A stretch of DNA of 64,000 bases from Streptomyces sp. 1222.5 (GCF_900105245.1 NZ_FNSZ01000001.1:4958001-5022000), one strand, 5' to 3'. Positions 1-7,656 are shown, numbered from the stretch's first letter. Notes: generated by a model not told the origin, from the letters alone. Numbers and translations are program-made.

Positions 1-498
1 GCGACCCGGGACGGCTGGCTGGCCACCGGCGACCTCGGCGAACTGGACGACGAGGGCTATCTGACCATCACCGGCCGCAAGAAAGAGCTGCTGATCACTG
101 CGGGCGGCAAGTCGGTGGCCCCGGCCCCGCTGGAGAACTGGCTGCGCCAGCACCCGCTGATCTCCCAGGTGATGCTGGTCGGCGACGGACGCCCGTACGT
201 CGGCGCGCTGATCACCCTCGACCCCGACGGCATCACCCACTGGCGCCAGATGATCGGCAAGCATCCCGTGCCGCCGGAACTCCTCACCGGCGACCCGGAG
301 CTCGCGGCCGTCCTGCAGCGCGCGGTGGACGAGGCGAACAAGCTGGTCTCCCGGCCCGAGTCCATCCGCCGGTTCGCGGTGCTGCCCGTGGACTTCACCG
401 AGTGGTCCGGCCATCTCACCCCGTCGATGAAGCTCCGCCGGGACCAGGTCATGCGGGACTTCGCGAAGGACGTGGAGAGCCTGTACGAGCGCCGCTGA
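1..498 (+). CDS. Long-chain acyl-CoA synthetase (AMP-binding), C-terminal part only
   Basis: The gene enters from the left edge, so only the last 165 codons are present. They cover the end of the large ANL domain and the mobile C-terminal domain. The hinge and adenylation signature is visible: TGDLGELDDEGYLTITGRKK, with the hinge Asp followed by G-R-K-K-E. Next comes the GGKSVAPAPLE segment typical of long-chain fatty acyl-CoA ligases of the FadD15 type. The enzyme would activate fatty acids with ATP to acyl-AMP and then acyl-CoA in the cytoplasm. It ends with TGA at 496-498. Nothing looks broken in the visible part. Substrate chain length cannot be read from this fragment. Confidence 0.9.
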   Translation, partial: ATRDGWLATGDLGELDDEGYLTITGRKKELLITAGGKSVAPAPLENWLRQHPLISQVMLVGDGRPYVGALITLDPDGITHWRQMIGKHPVPPELLTGDPELAAVLQRAVDEANKLVSRPESIRRFAVLPVDFTEWSGHLTPSMKLRRDQVMRDFAKDVESLYERR

Positions 499-641
499 CC
501 GACGGTCGGCACCCGCTCCTCGCCGGTCCCGTCTCGTCCGGACTCGACGGGGCGCGGAGCGGGTTGCCGCCTGGGTCGGTCGCGGCCCGCACACGATCCT
601 CGTACGCGCCCAACGCCCAGTCAATCCTTGGGTTTTCTCCT

Positions 642-668
642 CAACCCCAAGTGCTAGCTTGGGTGTTG
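642..668. promoter_or_regulatory. Inverted repeat over the LysR gene start (candidate autoregulatory operator)
   Basis: The arms CAACCCCAAG (642-651) and CTTGGGTGTTG (658-668) pair around TGCTAG with one extra base in the right arm. The core CCCAAG/CTTGGG is perfect. A third CTTGGG half-site lies at 627-632. LysR proteins usually bind dyads near their own promoter, and this one touches the probable GTG start at 668. Binding itself is inferred. Confidence 0.5.
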
Positions 669-1549
669 TGACCCTGGACGATCTCCGTGTGTTCGTGGCC
701 GTGTGCCGCGCGGGCAGCCTGAGTTCGGTCGCCCGCGACCTCGGCTGCACCCAGTCGGCCGTCAGCCAGCACGTCAAACGGCTGGAGCGGGAGACCGGGG
801 TGGCGCTGCTGGAGCGCCGCCCGCGCGGAGTCGTCCCGACCGGGGCCGGCCGGCTGCTGGAAGCCGCCGCGGCCGAGGGCATCTCCGGTCTCGACCTCGC
901 CGTACGACAGCTGCGCGACCTGGTCGACGGCCACGGCGGCCACGTCCGCGTGGCCACCGGCGCGACCACCGTCCGGCACTTCATGTCCGACGCGGTCGTC
1001 ACGTTCCGCCACCGCCACCCCCGGGTCAATCTGGAGTTCCGCACGGTCAGTTCGGGCCGGGGCGCCTTCGACGCCCTCGCCGACGGCACGCTGGACCTGG
1101 CCTGGATCACCATCGGTCCGCCGGTGCGGGGCATCGAGCAGCGGACGGTCGCGCAACTGCCGTGGCTGCTCGCGGTCCGCGCGGACGACCCGCTCGCCGG
1201 CCGCCCGCGCCTGGACCCCGCGGAACTCGCCGACGTCCGCCTCATCCGGCTGCCACCCAACTCCACGTCCGCCGCCCATCTCGAAGCGGCGTGCGCGGAG
1301 CGGGACGTGCGGTTCTCCTACGAGCCCAGCGTGGCCGACTGGGACACGGCGCTGCTCCTCGCCGAGCTGGGCGTGGGCCGGGCGGTCGTCCCCGCCGTAC
1401 CCGGCCTGCCCGTCCCCGGCGAGGGCCCGTTGCGGCTGGTCCCGCTGCCCGGCCTGCGGCCGTTGCCCGTCGGCTGGGCCGTCCGCCGCTGGGACGCGCT
1501 CAGTCCTCCGGCGCGGGCGTTCGCGGACACGGTCGCCGCCTCGCGCTGA
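668..1549 (+). CDS. LysR-family transcriptional regulator
   Basis: About 293 residues, the usual LysR length. The N-terminal winged helix-turn-helix covers roughly residues 1-60: TLDDLRVFVAVCRAGSLSSV, then CTQSAVSQHVKRLE. The rest is a substrate-binding-like effector domain. The GTG at 668 is preferred because it puts the conserved TLDDLRVF at the extreme N-terminus; a TTG at 659 is also in frame. No divergent partner gene lies upstream, so the regulated pathway cannot be guessed. The last 50 bases overlap the convergent ATP-binding gene, so the two transcripts are complementary at their 3' ends. An inverted repeat sits over the start. Confidence 0.9.
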   Translation: MTLDDLRVFVAVCRAGSLSSVARDLGCTQSAVSQHVKRLERETGVALLERRPRGVVPTGAGRLLEAAAAEGISGLDLAVRQLRDLVDGHGGHVRVATGATTVRHFMSDAVVTFRHRHPRVNLEFRTVSSGRGAFDALADGTLDLAWITIGPPVRGIEQRTVAQLPWLLAVRADDPLAGRPRLDPAELADVRLIRLPPNSTSAAHLEAACAERDVRFSYEPSVADWDTALLLAELGVGRAVVPAVPGLPVPGEGPLRLVPLPGLRPLPVGWAVRRWDALSPPARAFADTVAASR

Positions 1550-1964
1550 GCGGCAGCTCCGCCCAGACGGTCTTGCCGACGTCCCGCGTGGTGACGCCCC
1601 ACAGCGCGGACAGCACCTGGACGACGACGAGTCCGCGACCGTGCTCGTCCAGCAGGCCGCCGTCCAGGAAGCGCAGGGGCCGGTCGCTCCGGGTGTCGCT
1701 CACCTCGATGCGCAGGGTGTCCCTGCCGGGCAGGAGTGCCAGTCGCAGCTCGAAGTCCCGGCCCGGGACGCGACCGTGGGTGACGGCGTTGGCGGCGAGT
1801 TCCGCGACGAGGAGCTGGGCGGTGTGGCTGAGGTCGCCGTCGTGCGGGAACCCCCAGGTGGCGAGCGCGCCGCCGGTCAGCCGACGGGCCAGCCGGGCGC
1901 CGCGGGGCGTGGCGCTGAGCCGCTGCACGAGTTCGGTCCGGGGGGTGGAGATTTCTACGTTCAC
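1500..1964 (-). CDS. ATP-binding protein of the HATPase (RsbW/SpoIIAB-like) family
   Basis: 154 residues with a GHKL ATPase fold. The N box LVAELAANAVTHG (about residues 52-64) and the G box DEHGRGLVVVQVLSALWG (about 105-122) are clear. Such small proteins in Streptomyces are either anti-sigma-like kinases or partners of Scr1-type regulators and DUF397 proteins. The divergent neighbours here are exactly that regulator and a DUF397 protein, so membership in the three-gene set is likely. The GTG start at 1964 gives MNVEIS. The 3' end overlaps the convergent LysR gene by 50 bases. Target proteins are unknown. Confidence 0.85.
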   Translation of the reverse strand: MNVEISTPRTELVQRLSATPRGARLARRLTGGALATWGFPHDGDLSHTAQLLVAELAANAVTHGRVPGRDFELRLALLPGRDTLRIEVSDTRSDRPLRFLDGGLLDEHGRGLVVVQVLSALWGVTTRDVGKTVWAELPLSARRRPCPRTPAPED

Positions 1965-1989
1965 CTCACCGAGCGTGGCCGGTTCTCCC

Positions 1990-1995
1990 TACGCT
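1990..1995 (+). promoter_or_regulatory. Candidate -10 element for the Scr1-type regulator
   Basis: TACGCT lies in the 107-base divergent gap between the ATP-binding gene and the XRE gene, about 75 bases before the chosen XRE start. No convincing -35 was found. Confidence 0.3.
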
Positions 1996-2071
1996 GACCA
2001 GGGATGACCCGGCGACTGTGCGTAGCCGTACGGGTGCGGTGGGTCCGGTGTACGGCTTGTCGGAGGGTGGC

Positions 2072-2929
2072 GTGGCGGAGGAGCGGAGGCCGGAGACACC
2101 GGCGGAGGCTAACGGGGCGGCGGCGGTCTTCGTCGTCCTGGGCAAGCAGCTGAGGTTGATGCGGGAGCGGGCGGGCCTGAACCAGCGGGAGTTCGGCAAC
2201 CTGGTGGGGTACGGCCCCGACCAGATCTCGGCGGTGGAGCGAGGGGTACGGACACCGAGGCCGGAGTTCCTCCAGCGGGCGGACGAAGTCCTCCGGGCGG
2301 AGGGCTTGTTCACGGAGGTCATCCCGCAGGTGGAGGAGGCGATGACGAAGGCACGGACTCGGCATCCGGAGTGGTATCGGGGGTATGCGGCGCTGGAGGC
2401 ACAGGCCGTCTCCCTGCACGACTACAGCACCATGGGTGTGCTGGGGCTGCTGCAAACCGAGGACTACTCGCGTGCGGTGTTCACACAGCGACACCCACCT
2501 CTCGATGAGGAGACCATCGAGAGGCGAGTGGCGGACAGGCTTTCGCGCCAGCAGATCTTCGAAGAGTGGCCGCCACCGGAGTTCAGCTTCGTCATGGAGC
2601 AGGCTGTGCTGGAACGGCCCATCGGTGGGCCGAAGGTGCACACGGACCAGCTGAGGATGCTGCTGCGGATCGGGTGCATGCGGAACGTACAGCTTCAGGT
2701 CATGCCGACAGGCCGGGAAGTGCACCCCTCACTTGGCGGCTCTTTCACCTTGCTGATCCCGAAGGGGAAGGAGCAGGTTGCGTACATGGAGGTTCAGGGC
2801 CACCCCAAGCTGATCACCGACCGAGAAGAGGTCCGCGTTCTCGCTGCTCGCTATGGGATCATCCGGGCGCAGGCCCTCAACCCGCATGAGTCCCTGGCCC
2901 TGATCGAGGAGGTGCTGGAAGAGCGATGA
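2072..2929 (+). CDS. XRE-family regulator with Scr1-type C-terminal domain
   Basis: About 285 residues. The helix-turn-helix spans roughly residues 24-78: LGKQLRLMRERAGLNQREFG, then PDQISAVERGVRTP. The long C-terminal region (about 90-285) has the pattern of the Streptomyces DUF5753/Scr1 group: ALEAQAVSLHDYSTMGVLGL, then LLQTEDYSRAVF, VADRLSRQQIF, FVMEQAVLERPIGG and VQLQVMPTGREVHP. GTG at 2072 has GGAGGG at 2062-2067 in front; the frame is open to a GTG at 2018. The next gene starts at 2926 inside the stop region (ATGA), so the two are translationally coupled. Members of this family pair with DUF397 proteins and have been discussed as toxin-antitoxin-like or developmental regulators. Confidence 0.88.
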   Translation: MAEERRPETPAEANGAAAVFVVLGKQLRLMRERAGLNQREFGNLVGYGPDQISAVERGVRTPRPEFLQRADEVLRAEGLFTEVIPQVEEAMTKARTRHPEWYRGYAALEAQAVSLHDYSTMGVLGLLQTEDYSRAVFTQRHPPLDEETIERRVADRLSRQQIFEEWPPPEFSFVMEQAVLERPIGGPKVHTDQLRMLLRIGCMRNVQLQVMPTGREVHPSLGGSFTLLIPKGKEQVAYMEVQGHPKLITDREEVRVLAARYGIIRAQALNPHESLALIEEVLEER

Positions 2930-3123
2930 ACATAGAGCAGTTGACCTGGTCCAAGTCCAGCTACAGCGACGGCGAGGGCGGCCAGTGTGTCGAGGTCGCC
3001 CTAGAGGCCACCGCCATCCACATCCGCGACTCGAAGCGGCGGCCCACCGCCCCCCATCTCACCGTGACGCCCACCGCGTGGTCACTCTTTCTTCTGGGCG
3101 AGAAGGAACGCCTGCGGGACTGA
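2926..3123 (+). CDS. DUF397 domain protein
   Basis: 65 residues covering one complete DUF397 domain. The hallmarks are an N-terminal WSKSSYSDGEGGQCVEVA and the central IHIRDSK. It overlaps the upstream XRE gene by four bases (ATGA), the standard pairing in Streptomyces. In such pairs the small protein is thought to bind its cognate regulator; this is family knowledge, not visible here. The 3' end overlaps the convergent methyltransferase by 42 bases. Confidence 0.9.
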   Translation: MNIEQLTWSKSSYSDGEGGQCVEVALEATAIHIRDSKRRPTAPHLTVTPTAWSLFLLGEKERLRD

Positions 3124-3732
3124 CTCGCCCCACGCCTCCACGGGTTCCCGGACGGTGACGGCGCGAAGGGCGAACCCGGCGCCGGACAGCAGTTCCGCCA
3201 TCCGCTCGGGGCGGCGCCGGTGGAAGTCGAGGACCACGGGCCGGCCCCAGGGACGGTCGAGGCGGAGCGGCACGTCACCGGACTGGAAGGCGAGCAGCGC
3301 GAGGCCGCCGGGAGCCAGTACACGGTGGAACTCGGCCAGCAGCACGGGGAGTCGTTCCACCGGCGTGTGGATGCTGGAGTACCAGGACACGACACCGGCC
3401 AGCGAACCGTCGGTGAGGGGCAGCTCCAGCATGGAACCTTGCTGGAACCGGACCGCGGGGTTGTCCCGGCGGGCGATGGCGATCATGGACGCGGACAGGT
3501 CGAGGCCGAAGACGGACAGGCCCAGCCCGGCCAGGTGTCCGGTGATCGCCCCGGGACCGCAGCCGAGGTCGGCGACCGTGCCGTCGGGCCCCACCTGCTC
3601 CGCGAACGCGCCGAGCAGCGCCCGCTCCAGCGGCCTGTCGTCGAGCGGGTTCCGGAAGTGGTCGGCGTAGTCCTCGGCGATGGTGTCGTAGAAGGAGCGG
3701 GTGGCGGTCAGGAAGTCCTCGGTCTCGGTCAT
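3082..3732 (-). CDS. Class I SAM-dependent methyltransferase
   Basis: 216 residues of the Methyltransf_11/25 type. Motif I is VADLGCGPGAITGHLAGLG (about residues 53-71), motif II includes VFGLDLSASMIAIAR, and motif IV/post-I is SLAGVVSWYSSIHT, followed by FHRVLAPGGLALLAFQSGD. The N-terminus FYDTIAEDYADHF is common in small-molecule methyltransferases. The substrate cannot be inferred. ATG at 3732 has no Shine-Dalgarno; TACGGT lies 8 bases before it, suggesting a leaderless transcript. The gene converges on DUF397 with a 42-base overlap and diverges from the kinase gene. Confidence 0.85.
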   Translation of the reverse strand: MTETEDFLTATRSFYDTIAEDYADHFRNPLDDRPLERALLGAFAEQVGPDGTVADLGCGPGAITGHLAGLGLSVFGLDLSASMIAIARRDNPAVRFQQGSMLELPLTDGSLAGVVSWYSSIHTPVERLPVLLAEFHRVLAPGGLALLAFQSGDVPLRLDRPWGRPVVLDFHRRRPERMAELLSGAGFALRAVTVREPVEAWGESVPQAFLLAQKKE

Positions 3733-3740
3733 GGGGAGGG

Positions 3741-3746
3741 ACCGTA
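3741..3746 (-). promoter_or_regulatory. -10 element, probably leaderless methyltransferase transcript
   Basis: On the minus strand TACGGT is followed after 8 bases by the ATG at 3732. No Shine-Dalgarno sequence exists between them. Confidence 0.35.
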
Positions 3747-3769
3747 GCGAGCGGCACTGACATCCCCTC

Positions 3770-3775
3770 TAGGCT
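3770..3775 (+). promoter_or_regulatory. -10 element of the first kinase gene
   Basis: TAGGCT followed by GCTGCC. The second kinase has an almost identical stretch (TACGCT then GCTGCC at 8523-8534), so the two kinases appear to share a promoter architecture. Confidence 0.35.
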
Positions 3776-3816
3776 GCTGCCGTTGGCCGATGCATTTAGC
3801 GGGGGGTTGTGGGCCG

Positions 3817-5433
3817 ATGGACCAGGCGACGGAGGTCTTCCAGCCGCTTCAGGCGGACGACCCGCCCGTGGTGGCGGGTTACCGGCTCGCCGCCCGGCTG
3901 GGGGCCGGCGGCATGGGCCGGGTCTACCTCGCGCACACCCGGGGCGGCCGGCCGGTCGCCATCAAGGTGGTGCGGCCGGAGCTGGCGGACGACCCGGACT
4001 TCCGGCGCAGGTTCGGCCGGGAGATCAAGGCGGCCCGGCGGGTGCGGGGCGCGTACACCGCCGAACTGATCGACGCGGACGCGGACGCCGTACCGCCGTG
4101 GCTGGCCACCCTGTACGTGCCCGGACCCTCGCTGACCGAGGCCGTGGCCCGGCGCGGGCCGCTGCCGGTGGCGGCGGTGCTGTGGCTGATGGCCGGGGTG
4201 GCCGAGGCGCTTCAGGCCATCCATGCCGAGGACGTCGTGCACCGGGACCTGAAGCCGTCGAACGTGCTGCTGGCGGCCGACGGGCCGCGAGTGATCGACT
4301 TCGGTATCGCGCTGGCCGCCGACGGGACCTCGTACACGGCGACGGGCGGCACGATCGGCACGCCCTCGTTCATGGCGCCGGAGCAGGCGTCCGGGGGTGA
4401 TGTCACGGCGGCGACCGACGTCTTCGCGCTCGGCCAGACCGCGGCGTTCGCGGCGCTGGGCCGACCGCTCTACGGCGAGGGCGCGGCCCTCAACGTGCTG
4501 TACCGGATCGTGCACTCCGCACCCGACCTCGCCGCGCTGCCCGAGCCGCTGCGTCCGCTGTTCGCCCGCTGCCTGACCGCCGACCCGGCGGAGCGGGCCA
4601 CCCCGGCGGAGATCGTCCAGTGGTGCCGGCAGCGGCTGGGGGCGGACGCCGATGCGGGCGGGGGACCGGCCGTGTGGCGGGAGATCATCGGGCCGGACGT
4701 CACGGTTCCGGCGCCGGTGCCCGACCCCACGCCCGTCGTCCCGCAGCCGCTGATCGCGTATCCGCAGCGGCCGACGGCGGCGCAGGGCGGCACCCGGAGG
4801 CGTCGCGCGCTGATGACCGGCGCGGGGGTGGCCGGCGGCGCACTGCTGCTGGTCGCCCTGGCGTGGTCGCTGATGGACGCGGGGTCTCCGGCGGGCGGCA
4901 AGGACGCGGACCGCGCCCGGACTTCCGCGACGGGACCGGCGGCACGGTCCTCTTCCTCCTCGGCGCCCGCGAAGGGCTCCTCCGGCTCGGCGCGACCGGC
5001 CGGGGAGGGGGAAGCCGGCACCTCGCCGTCCCCGGCGGCCTCGCCCCGGCGGCCGCGGGCCGATGTGTACGCCCCGCTGACGGTGGACGCGCAGCATCCG
5101 CTGAACCTCGACGACCCGGACGGCGGAGCGAAGAACGGCAAGGACGCCGTCCGCTTCGACTGCCGGGAGCCCAGCTGTGAACTGACGAGCGGCACGGCCG
5201 CGTTCGTCCAGATCGTCGGCGGTCACGGCACGACGCTCGACATGTGCCGCCTCATGCTCAGGAGCGGCAAGTACCACGACTGGACGCTGGCCTCGGTGGC
5301 CGCCGGCAGCGAGATCTGCATGAAGGACACCAAGGGGAACATCGGGCTGTTCGTGGTCCAGACGAAGTCGACCGCGATCGCGGACCTCGCCTTCCTCCAG
5401 GGCGACCTGACCGTCTGGCGGAAGGCCGCCTAG
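3817..5433 (+). CDS. Membrane Ser/Thr protein kinase, PknB/Hanks type
   Basis: 538 residues from ATG 3817, chosen because MDQATEV aligns with the start of the second kinase at 8562; an ATG at 3790 is also in frame. The kinase domain covers about residues 20-270: glycine loop LGAGGMGRVYLAH, lysine in VAIKVV (K50), HRDLKPSNVLL near 142, DFGIAL, and MAPEQ in the activation segment. A Pro-rich linker follows, then one membrane helix (about 330-353, GVAGGALLLVALAWSL). After a Ser/Ala/Pro-rich stalk comes an outside domain of about 120 residues with four cysteines (FDCREPSCEL, DMCRLM, EICMKD). I recognise no family for this sensor. It overlaps the convergent azlD by four bases. Confidence 0.9.
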   Translation: MDQATEVFQPLQADDPPVVAGYRLAARLGAGGMGRVYLAHTRGGRPVAIKVVRPELADDPDFRRRFGREIKAARRVRGAYTAELIDADADAVPPWLATLYVPGPSLTEAVARRGPLPVAAVLWLMAGVAEALQAIHAEDVVHRDLKPSNVLLAADGPRVIDFGIALAADGTSYTATGGTIGTPSFMAPEQASGGDVTAATDVFALGQTAAFAALGRPLYGEGAALNVLYRIVHSAPDLAALPEPLRPLFARCLTADPAERATPAEIVQWCRQRLGADADAGGGPAVWREIIGPDVTVPAPVPDPTPVVPQPLIAYPQRPTAAQGGTRRRRALMTGAGVAGGALLLVALAWSLMDAGSPAGGKDADRARTSATGPAARSSSSSAPAKGSSGSARPAGEGEAGTSPSPAASPRRPRADVYAPLTVDAQHPLNLDDPDGGAKNGKDAVRFDCREPSCELTSGTAAFVQIVGGHGTTLDMCRLMLRSGKYHDWTLASVAAGSEICMKDTKGNIGLFVVQTKSTAIADLAFLQGDLTVWRKAA

Positions 5434-5744
5434 GCCACCCCCGCCAGCCGCAGCAGCGCCGTGGTCGCCGCCGCGGCCAGGACCACGAGCGCGAAGGGCG
5501 CCCGGCGCCAGGCCAGGACGCCCCCGACCAGGACCCCGGCGGGGCGGGACCAGCCCGCGAAGCCGCCGCCCTCGGTCAGCGCGCCCGTGGTCAGCAGGGC
5601 GACGAGGAGCACCACCGCGCCGGCCGAGGCGAGTTCCTGCACCCGGGGCGGGACGGTGACCCGCCCGTGCAGCACCGGCCCGACGAGCCGGAAGGCGTAC
5701 GTGCCCACGGCCAGGGCGAGGATCACGGCGAGTGTGGCGTTCAT
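5430..5744 (-). CDS. azlD: AzlD-family branched-chain amino acid export subunit
   Basis: 104 residues, almost entirely hydrophobic, with about four membrane segments. The AzlD signature near the start is LAVGTYAFRLVGPVL, followed by VQELASAGAVVLLVALL. AzlD is the small partner of AzlC in exporters of branched-chain amino acids and analogues. The ATG at 5744 overlaps the azlC stop (bases 5741-5744), so the two are translationally coupled. The stop overlaps the convergent kinase stop. Confidence 0.88.
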   Translation of the reverse strand: MNATLAVILALAVGTYAFRLVGPVLHGRVTVPPRVQELASAGAVVLLVALLTTGALTEGGGFAGWSRPAGVLVGGVLAWRRAPFALVVLAAAATTALLRLAGVA

Positions 5745-6448
5745 GCCGCGGCCCCCCTTCCGGCCGGGCGGCGGTGGAGGAACAGCCCGGCGAGGGCGAG
5801 CAGCACCGGCACCCCGGCCGGGACGGCGGGCGTGACCGCCAGCGCGACCGCCGCGCCGAGCAGGGCGCACCGCCGTACCGCCGCGTCCGCGCGCACGGCG
5901 GGCAGGACCAGCGCGACCAGGACGGCCGGGAAGGCGGCGTCCAGTCCGTAGCGGGCGGTGTCGCCGAGCGCGCTCCCGGCCAGCGCCCCGACCGCCACGC
6001 CCACGTTCCACACGGCGAACAGGCCGAGCCCGGAGATCCAGAACGCCCTGCGTCGCCGTACCGGATCGGACTGGGCGAGAGCGAAGGCGACCGTCTCGTC
6101 GGTGACCAGGTGGGCGCCGAGGAGACGGGTGGCGCGGCCGGAGCCGATGATCTCCGCGACGGCCAGACTGAAGGCCGCCGTCCGCGTGTTCAGGAGCAGC
6201 CCGGTGACCGCGGCCGCGACCGGCCCACCCCCGGCGAGCAACACCCCCACCGCGCTGAACTGGGCCGATCCCGCGTACACGATCGCGGACATGAGTACGG
6301 GCACCCACACCGGCAGCCCGCCGGCGACGGAGACGGCACCGAAGGACACACCGACGATGCCGCCGGCCAGCCAGACCAGTGAGCTGTCCCGGACGAGGGA
6401 GCCGTCGCCTGACTCCAGGGGTAGGGGTGTTCGTTGCAGCGAACGCAT
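5741..6448 (-). CDS. azlC: AzlC-family branched-chain amino acid exporter
   Basis: 235 residues with about five to six membrane helices. The conserved AzlC motif is VLMSAIVYAGSAQFSAVGVL, followed by NTRTAAFSLAVAEIIG and LLGAHLVTDETVAFAL. It would export leucine, isoleucine, valine or toxic analogues together with AzlD downstream. The divergent XRE-cupin gene 68 bases away is the likely local regulator. The ATG at 6448 sits right after a candidate -10 box, so the transcript may be leaderless. Confidence 0.88.
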   Translation of the reverse strand: MRSLQRTPLPLESGDGSLVRDSSLVWLAGGIVGVSFGAVSVAGGLPVWVPVLMSAIVYAGSAQFSAVGVLLAGGGPVAAAVTGLLLNTRTAAFSLAVAEIIGSGRATRLLGAHLVTDETVAFALAQSDPVRRRRAFWISGLGLFAVWNVGVAVGALAGSALGDTARYGLDAAFPAVLVALVLPAVRADAAVRRCALLGAAVALAVTPAVPAGVPVLLALAGLFLHRRPAGRGAAA

Positions 6449-6485
6449 GTTCTCTACAATGAACAGCAGACGGCCGGTCCGTCAA
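6429..6485. promoter_or_regulatory. Divergent azlC / XRE-cupin control region with GTTC/GAAC dyads
   Basis: Two dyads are visible: GTTCG-N6-CGAAC (6429-6444) and TGTTC-N8-GAACA (6448-6465). A minus-strand promoter overlaps the second: TTGACG (complement of 6480-6485), 18 bases, CATTGT (complement of 6456-6461), then 7 bases to the azlC ATG. The dyads suit repression of azlCD by the divergent XRE protein. Confidence 0.45.
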
Positions 6486-6516
6486 GGCGAACGATCGTAC
6501 CGATGGAGCGAACGAC

Positions 6517-7080
6517 ATGTCCGAGGTCCCCGCCCGGCTCCCGATGGAGTGGATCGCCGCGTCCCTCAAGCGCGAGCGCGCCCGTGCCGGGCTGTCCCTG
6601 TCCGAGCTGGCCAAGCGCGCCGGCATCGCGAAGTCGACGCTCTCCCAGTTGGAGGCGGCGGGCGGCAACCCGAGCATGGAGACGATCTGGGCGCTCGCGG
6701 TGGCACTCGGCGTGCCCTTCAGCGTGCTGGTGGAACCGCCCGCTCCGGCGGTCCAGGTGATCCGCGCCGGCCAGGGGCCCACGGTCCACTCCGAGCAGTC
6801 GAGCTACCTCGCCTCACTGCTCTCCGCCTGTCCGCCCGGCGCGCGCAGGGACATCTATTACGTGTGGCTGGAGCCGGGCTCCGTGCGGGATTCCGCACCG
6901 CACATTCCCGGGACCACCGAGCACATCGTGGTCGCGGAGGGCGGCGTGAAGGCGGGGCCGCGAGGGCAGGAGGTCGAACTGGAACCGGGCGATTACCTGT
7001 CCTACCGCGGAGACGTGCCGCACGCCTACGAGGCGCTCGCCGACGGAACGAAGTTCGTCCTGATCATGCAGCACATGTAA
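6517..7080 (+). CDS. XRE-family regulator with C-terminal cupin domain
   Basis: 187 residues. The helix-turn-helix covers about residues 12-66 (LKRERARAGLSLSELAKRAG, then IAKSTLSQLEAAGGNPSMET). The cupin domain covers about 110-187 (PGTTEHIVVAEGGVKAG, LEPGDYLSYRGDVPHAYEAL). This architecture (SutR/PuuR-like) usually senses a small ligand in the cupin barrel. Divergent placement next to azlCD suggests that amino acid export is its target. The gene ends at a strong terminator. Confidence 0.9.
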   Translation: MSEVPARLPMEWIAASLKRERARAGLSLSELAKRAGIAKSTLSQLEAAGGNPSMETIWALAVALGVPFSVLVEPPAPAVQVIRAGQGPTVHSEQSSYLASLLSACPPGARRDIYYVWLEPGSVRDSAPHIPGTTEHIVVAEGGVKAGPRGQEVELEPGDYLSYRGDVPHAYEALADGTKFVLIMQHM

Positions 7081-7103
7081 ACCGGAAATGAACGGGAAAA
7101 GGC

Positions 7104-7136
7104 AGGAGCCCCATCGCCGTACGGCGCGGGGCTCCT
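7104..7136. terminator. Rho-independent-type hairpin between XRE-cupin and csp genes
   Basis: AGGAGCCCC (7104-7112) pairs perfectly with GGGGCTCCT (7128-7136), and the loop contains the palindrome GCCGTACGGC. It lies between two convergent genes and can serve both. Confidence 0.75.
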
Positions 7137-7172
7137 TGGGTACTGCACTCAGGTTCTGCGATCAGGCAGTGA

Positions 7173-7376
7173 TCAGACGGGGGTGACGTTCTCCGCCTGC
7201 GGACCCTTCGGGCCCTGCGTCACGTCGAAGCTCACCTGCTGGTTCTCCTCGAGGGAGCGGAAGCCGGAGGCGTTGATCGCGGAGTAGTGAACGAAGACGT
7301 CGGGGCCGCCGCCTTCCTGGGCGATGAAGCCAAAGCCCTTTTCGGCGTTGAACCACTTCACGGTTCCGGTAGCCAT
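7173..7376 (-). CDS. cspA: Cold-shock domain protein (CspA family)
   Basis: 67 residues, a single cold-shock OB-fold. RNP1 is KGFGFI and RNP2 is DVFVHYSAI; the N-terminus MATGTVKWFNAEKGFGFI is canonical. It binds single-stranded RNA/DNA and acts as an RNA chaperone. ATG 7376 follows AAGGAGGGCTT, a very strong ribosome-binding site. A promoter about 160-180 bases upstream and a stable hairpin in the leader point to a long 5' UTR of about 150 bases, as is typical for cold-shock genes. Confidence 0.95.
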   Translation of the reverse strand: MATGTVKWFNAEKGFGFIAQEGGGPDVFVHYSAINASGFRSLEENQQVSFDVTQGPKGPQAENVTPV

Positions 7377-7466
7377 AAGCCCTCCTTGGGCCCAAAAGGG
7401 TTGCCCTGCTCCAGAACCTGCACGTGCGAAACGGTGCTGCACAACTGCATTCGTCTGAAAACGACG

Positions 7467-7497
7467 AGAGCCCGCGGTCACATGCTCCGCAGGCTCT
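7467..7497 (-). promoter_or_regulatory. Hairpin in the 5' leader of the cold-shock gene
   Basis: Arms 7467-7477 (AGAGCCCGCGG on the plus strand) and 7487-7497 (CCGCAGGCTCT) pair over 11 positions with one mismatch and a 9-base loop. It sits inside the predicted leader between the promoter at 7533-7560 and the start at 7376. A role in temperature-dependent translation or stability is inferred. Confidence 0.45.
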
Positions 7498-7532
7498 GTA
7501 CTGCAAGGGAAACCAAACTGCAACTTGCGGCG

Positions 7533-7560
7533 AGCCTAGCATGTGGACAGCCGAATGCAA
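7533..7560 (-). promoter_or_regulatory. Promoter of the cold-shock gene
   Basis: On the minus strand TTGCAT (complement of 7555-7560), 16 bases, TAGGCT (complement of 7533-7538). This is a good match to a principal-sigma promoter and gives a leader of about 150 bases. Confidence 0.6.
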
Positions 7561-7650
7561 TAGGGATCAAGATCACGTCACCCGGATGTTTGAACCATCG
7601 CTAGCCCGTTTGGCGGTGGGGTCGGTCCCGGCACCGTACAGCACGGGGTC

Positions 7651-7656
7651 TAGTCT
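7651..7656 (+). promoter_or_regulatory. -10 element, probably leaderless mqnA transcript
   Basis: TAGTCT is followed after six bases by the GTG start of mqnA at 7663. There is no Shine-Dalgarno sequence, so transcription probably starts at or very near the start codon. Confidence 0.5.
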
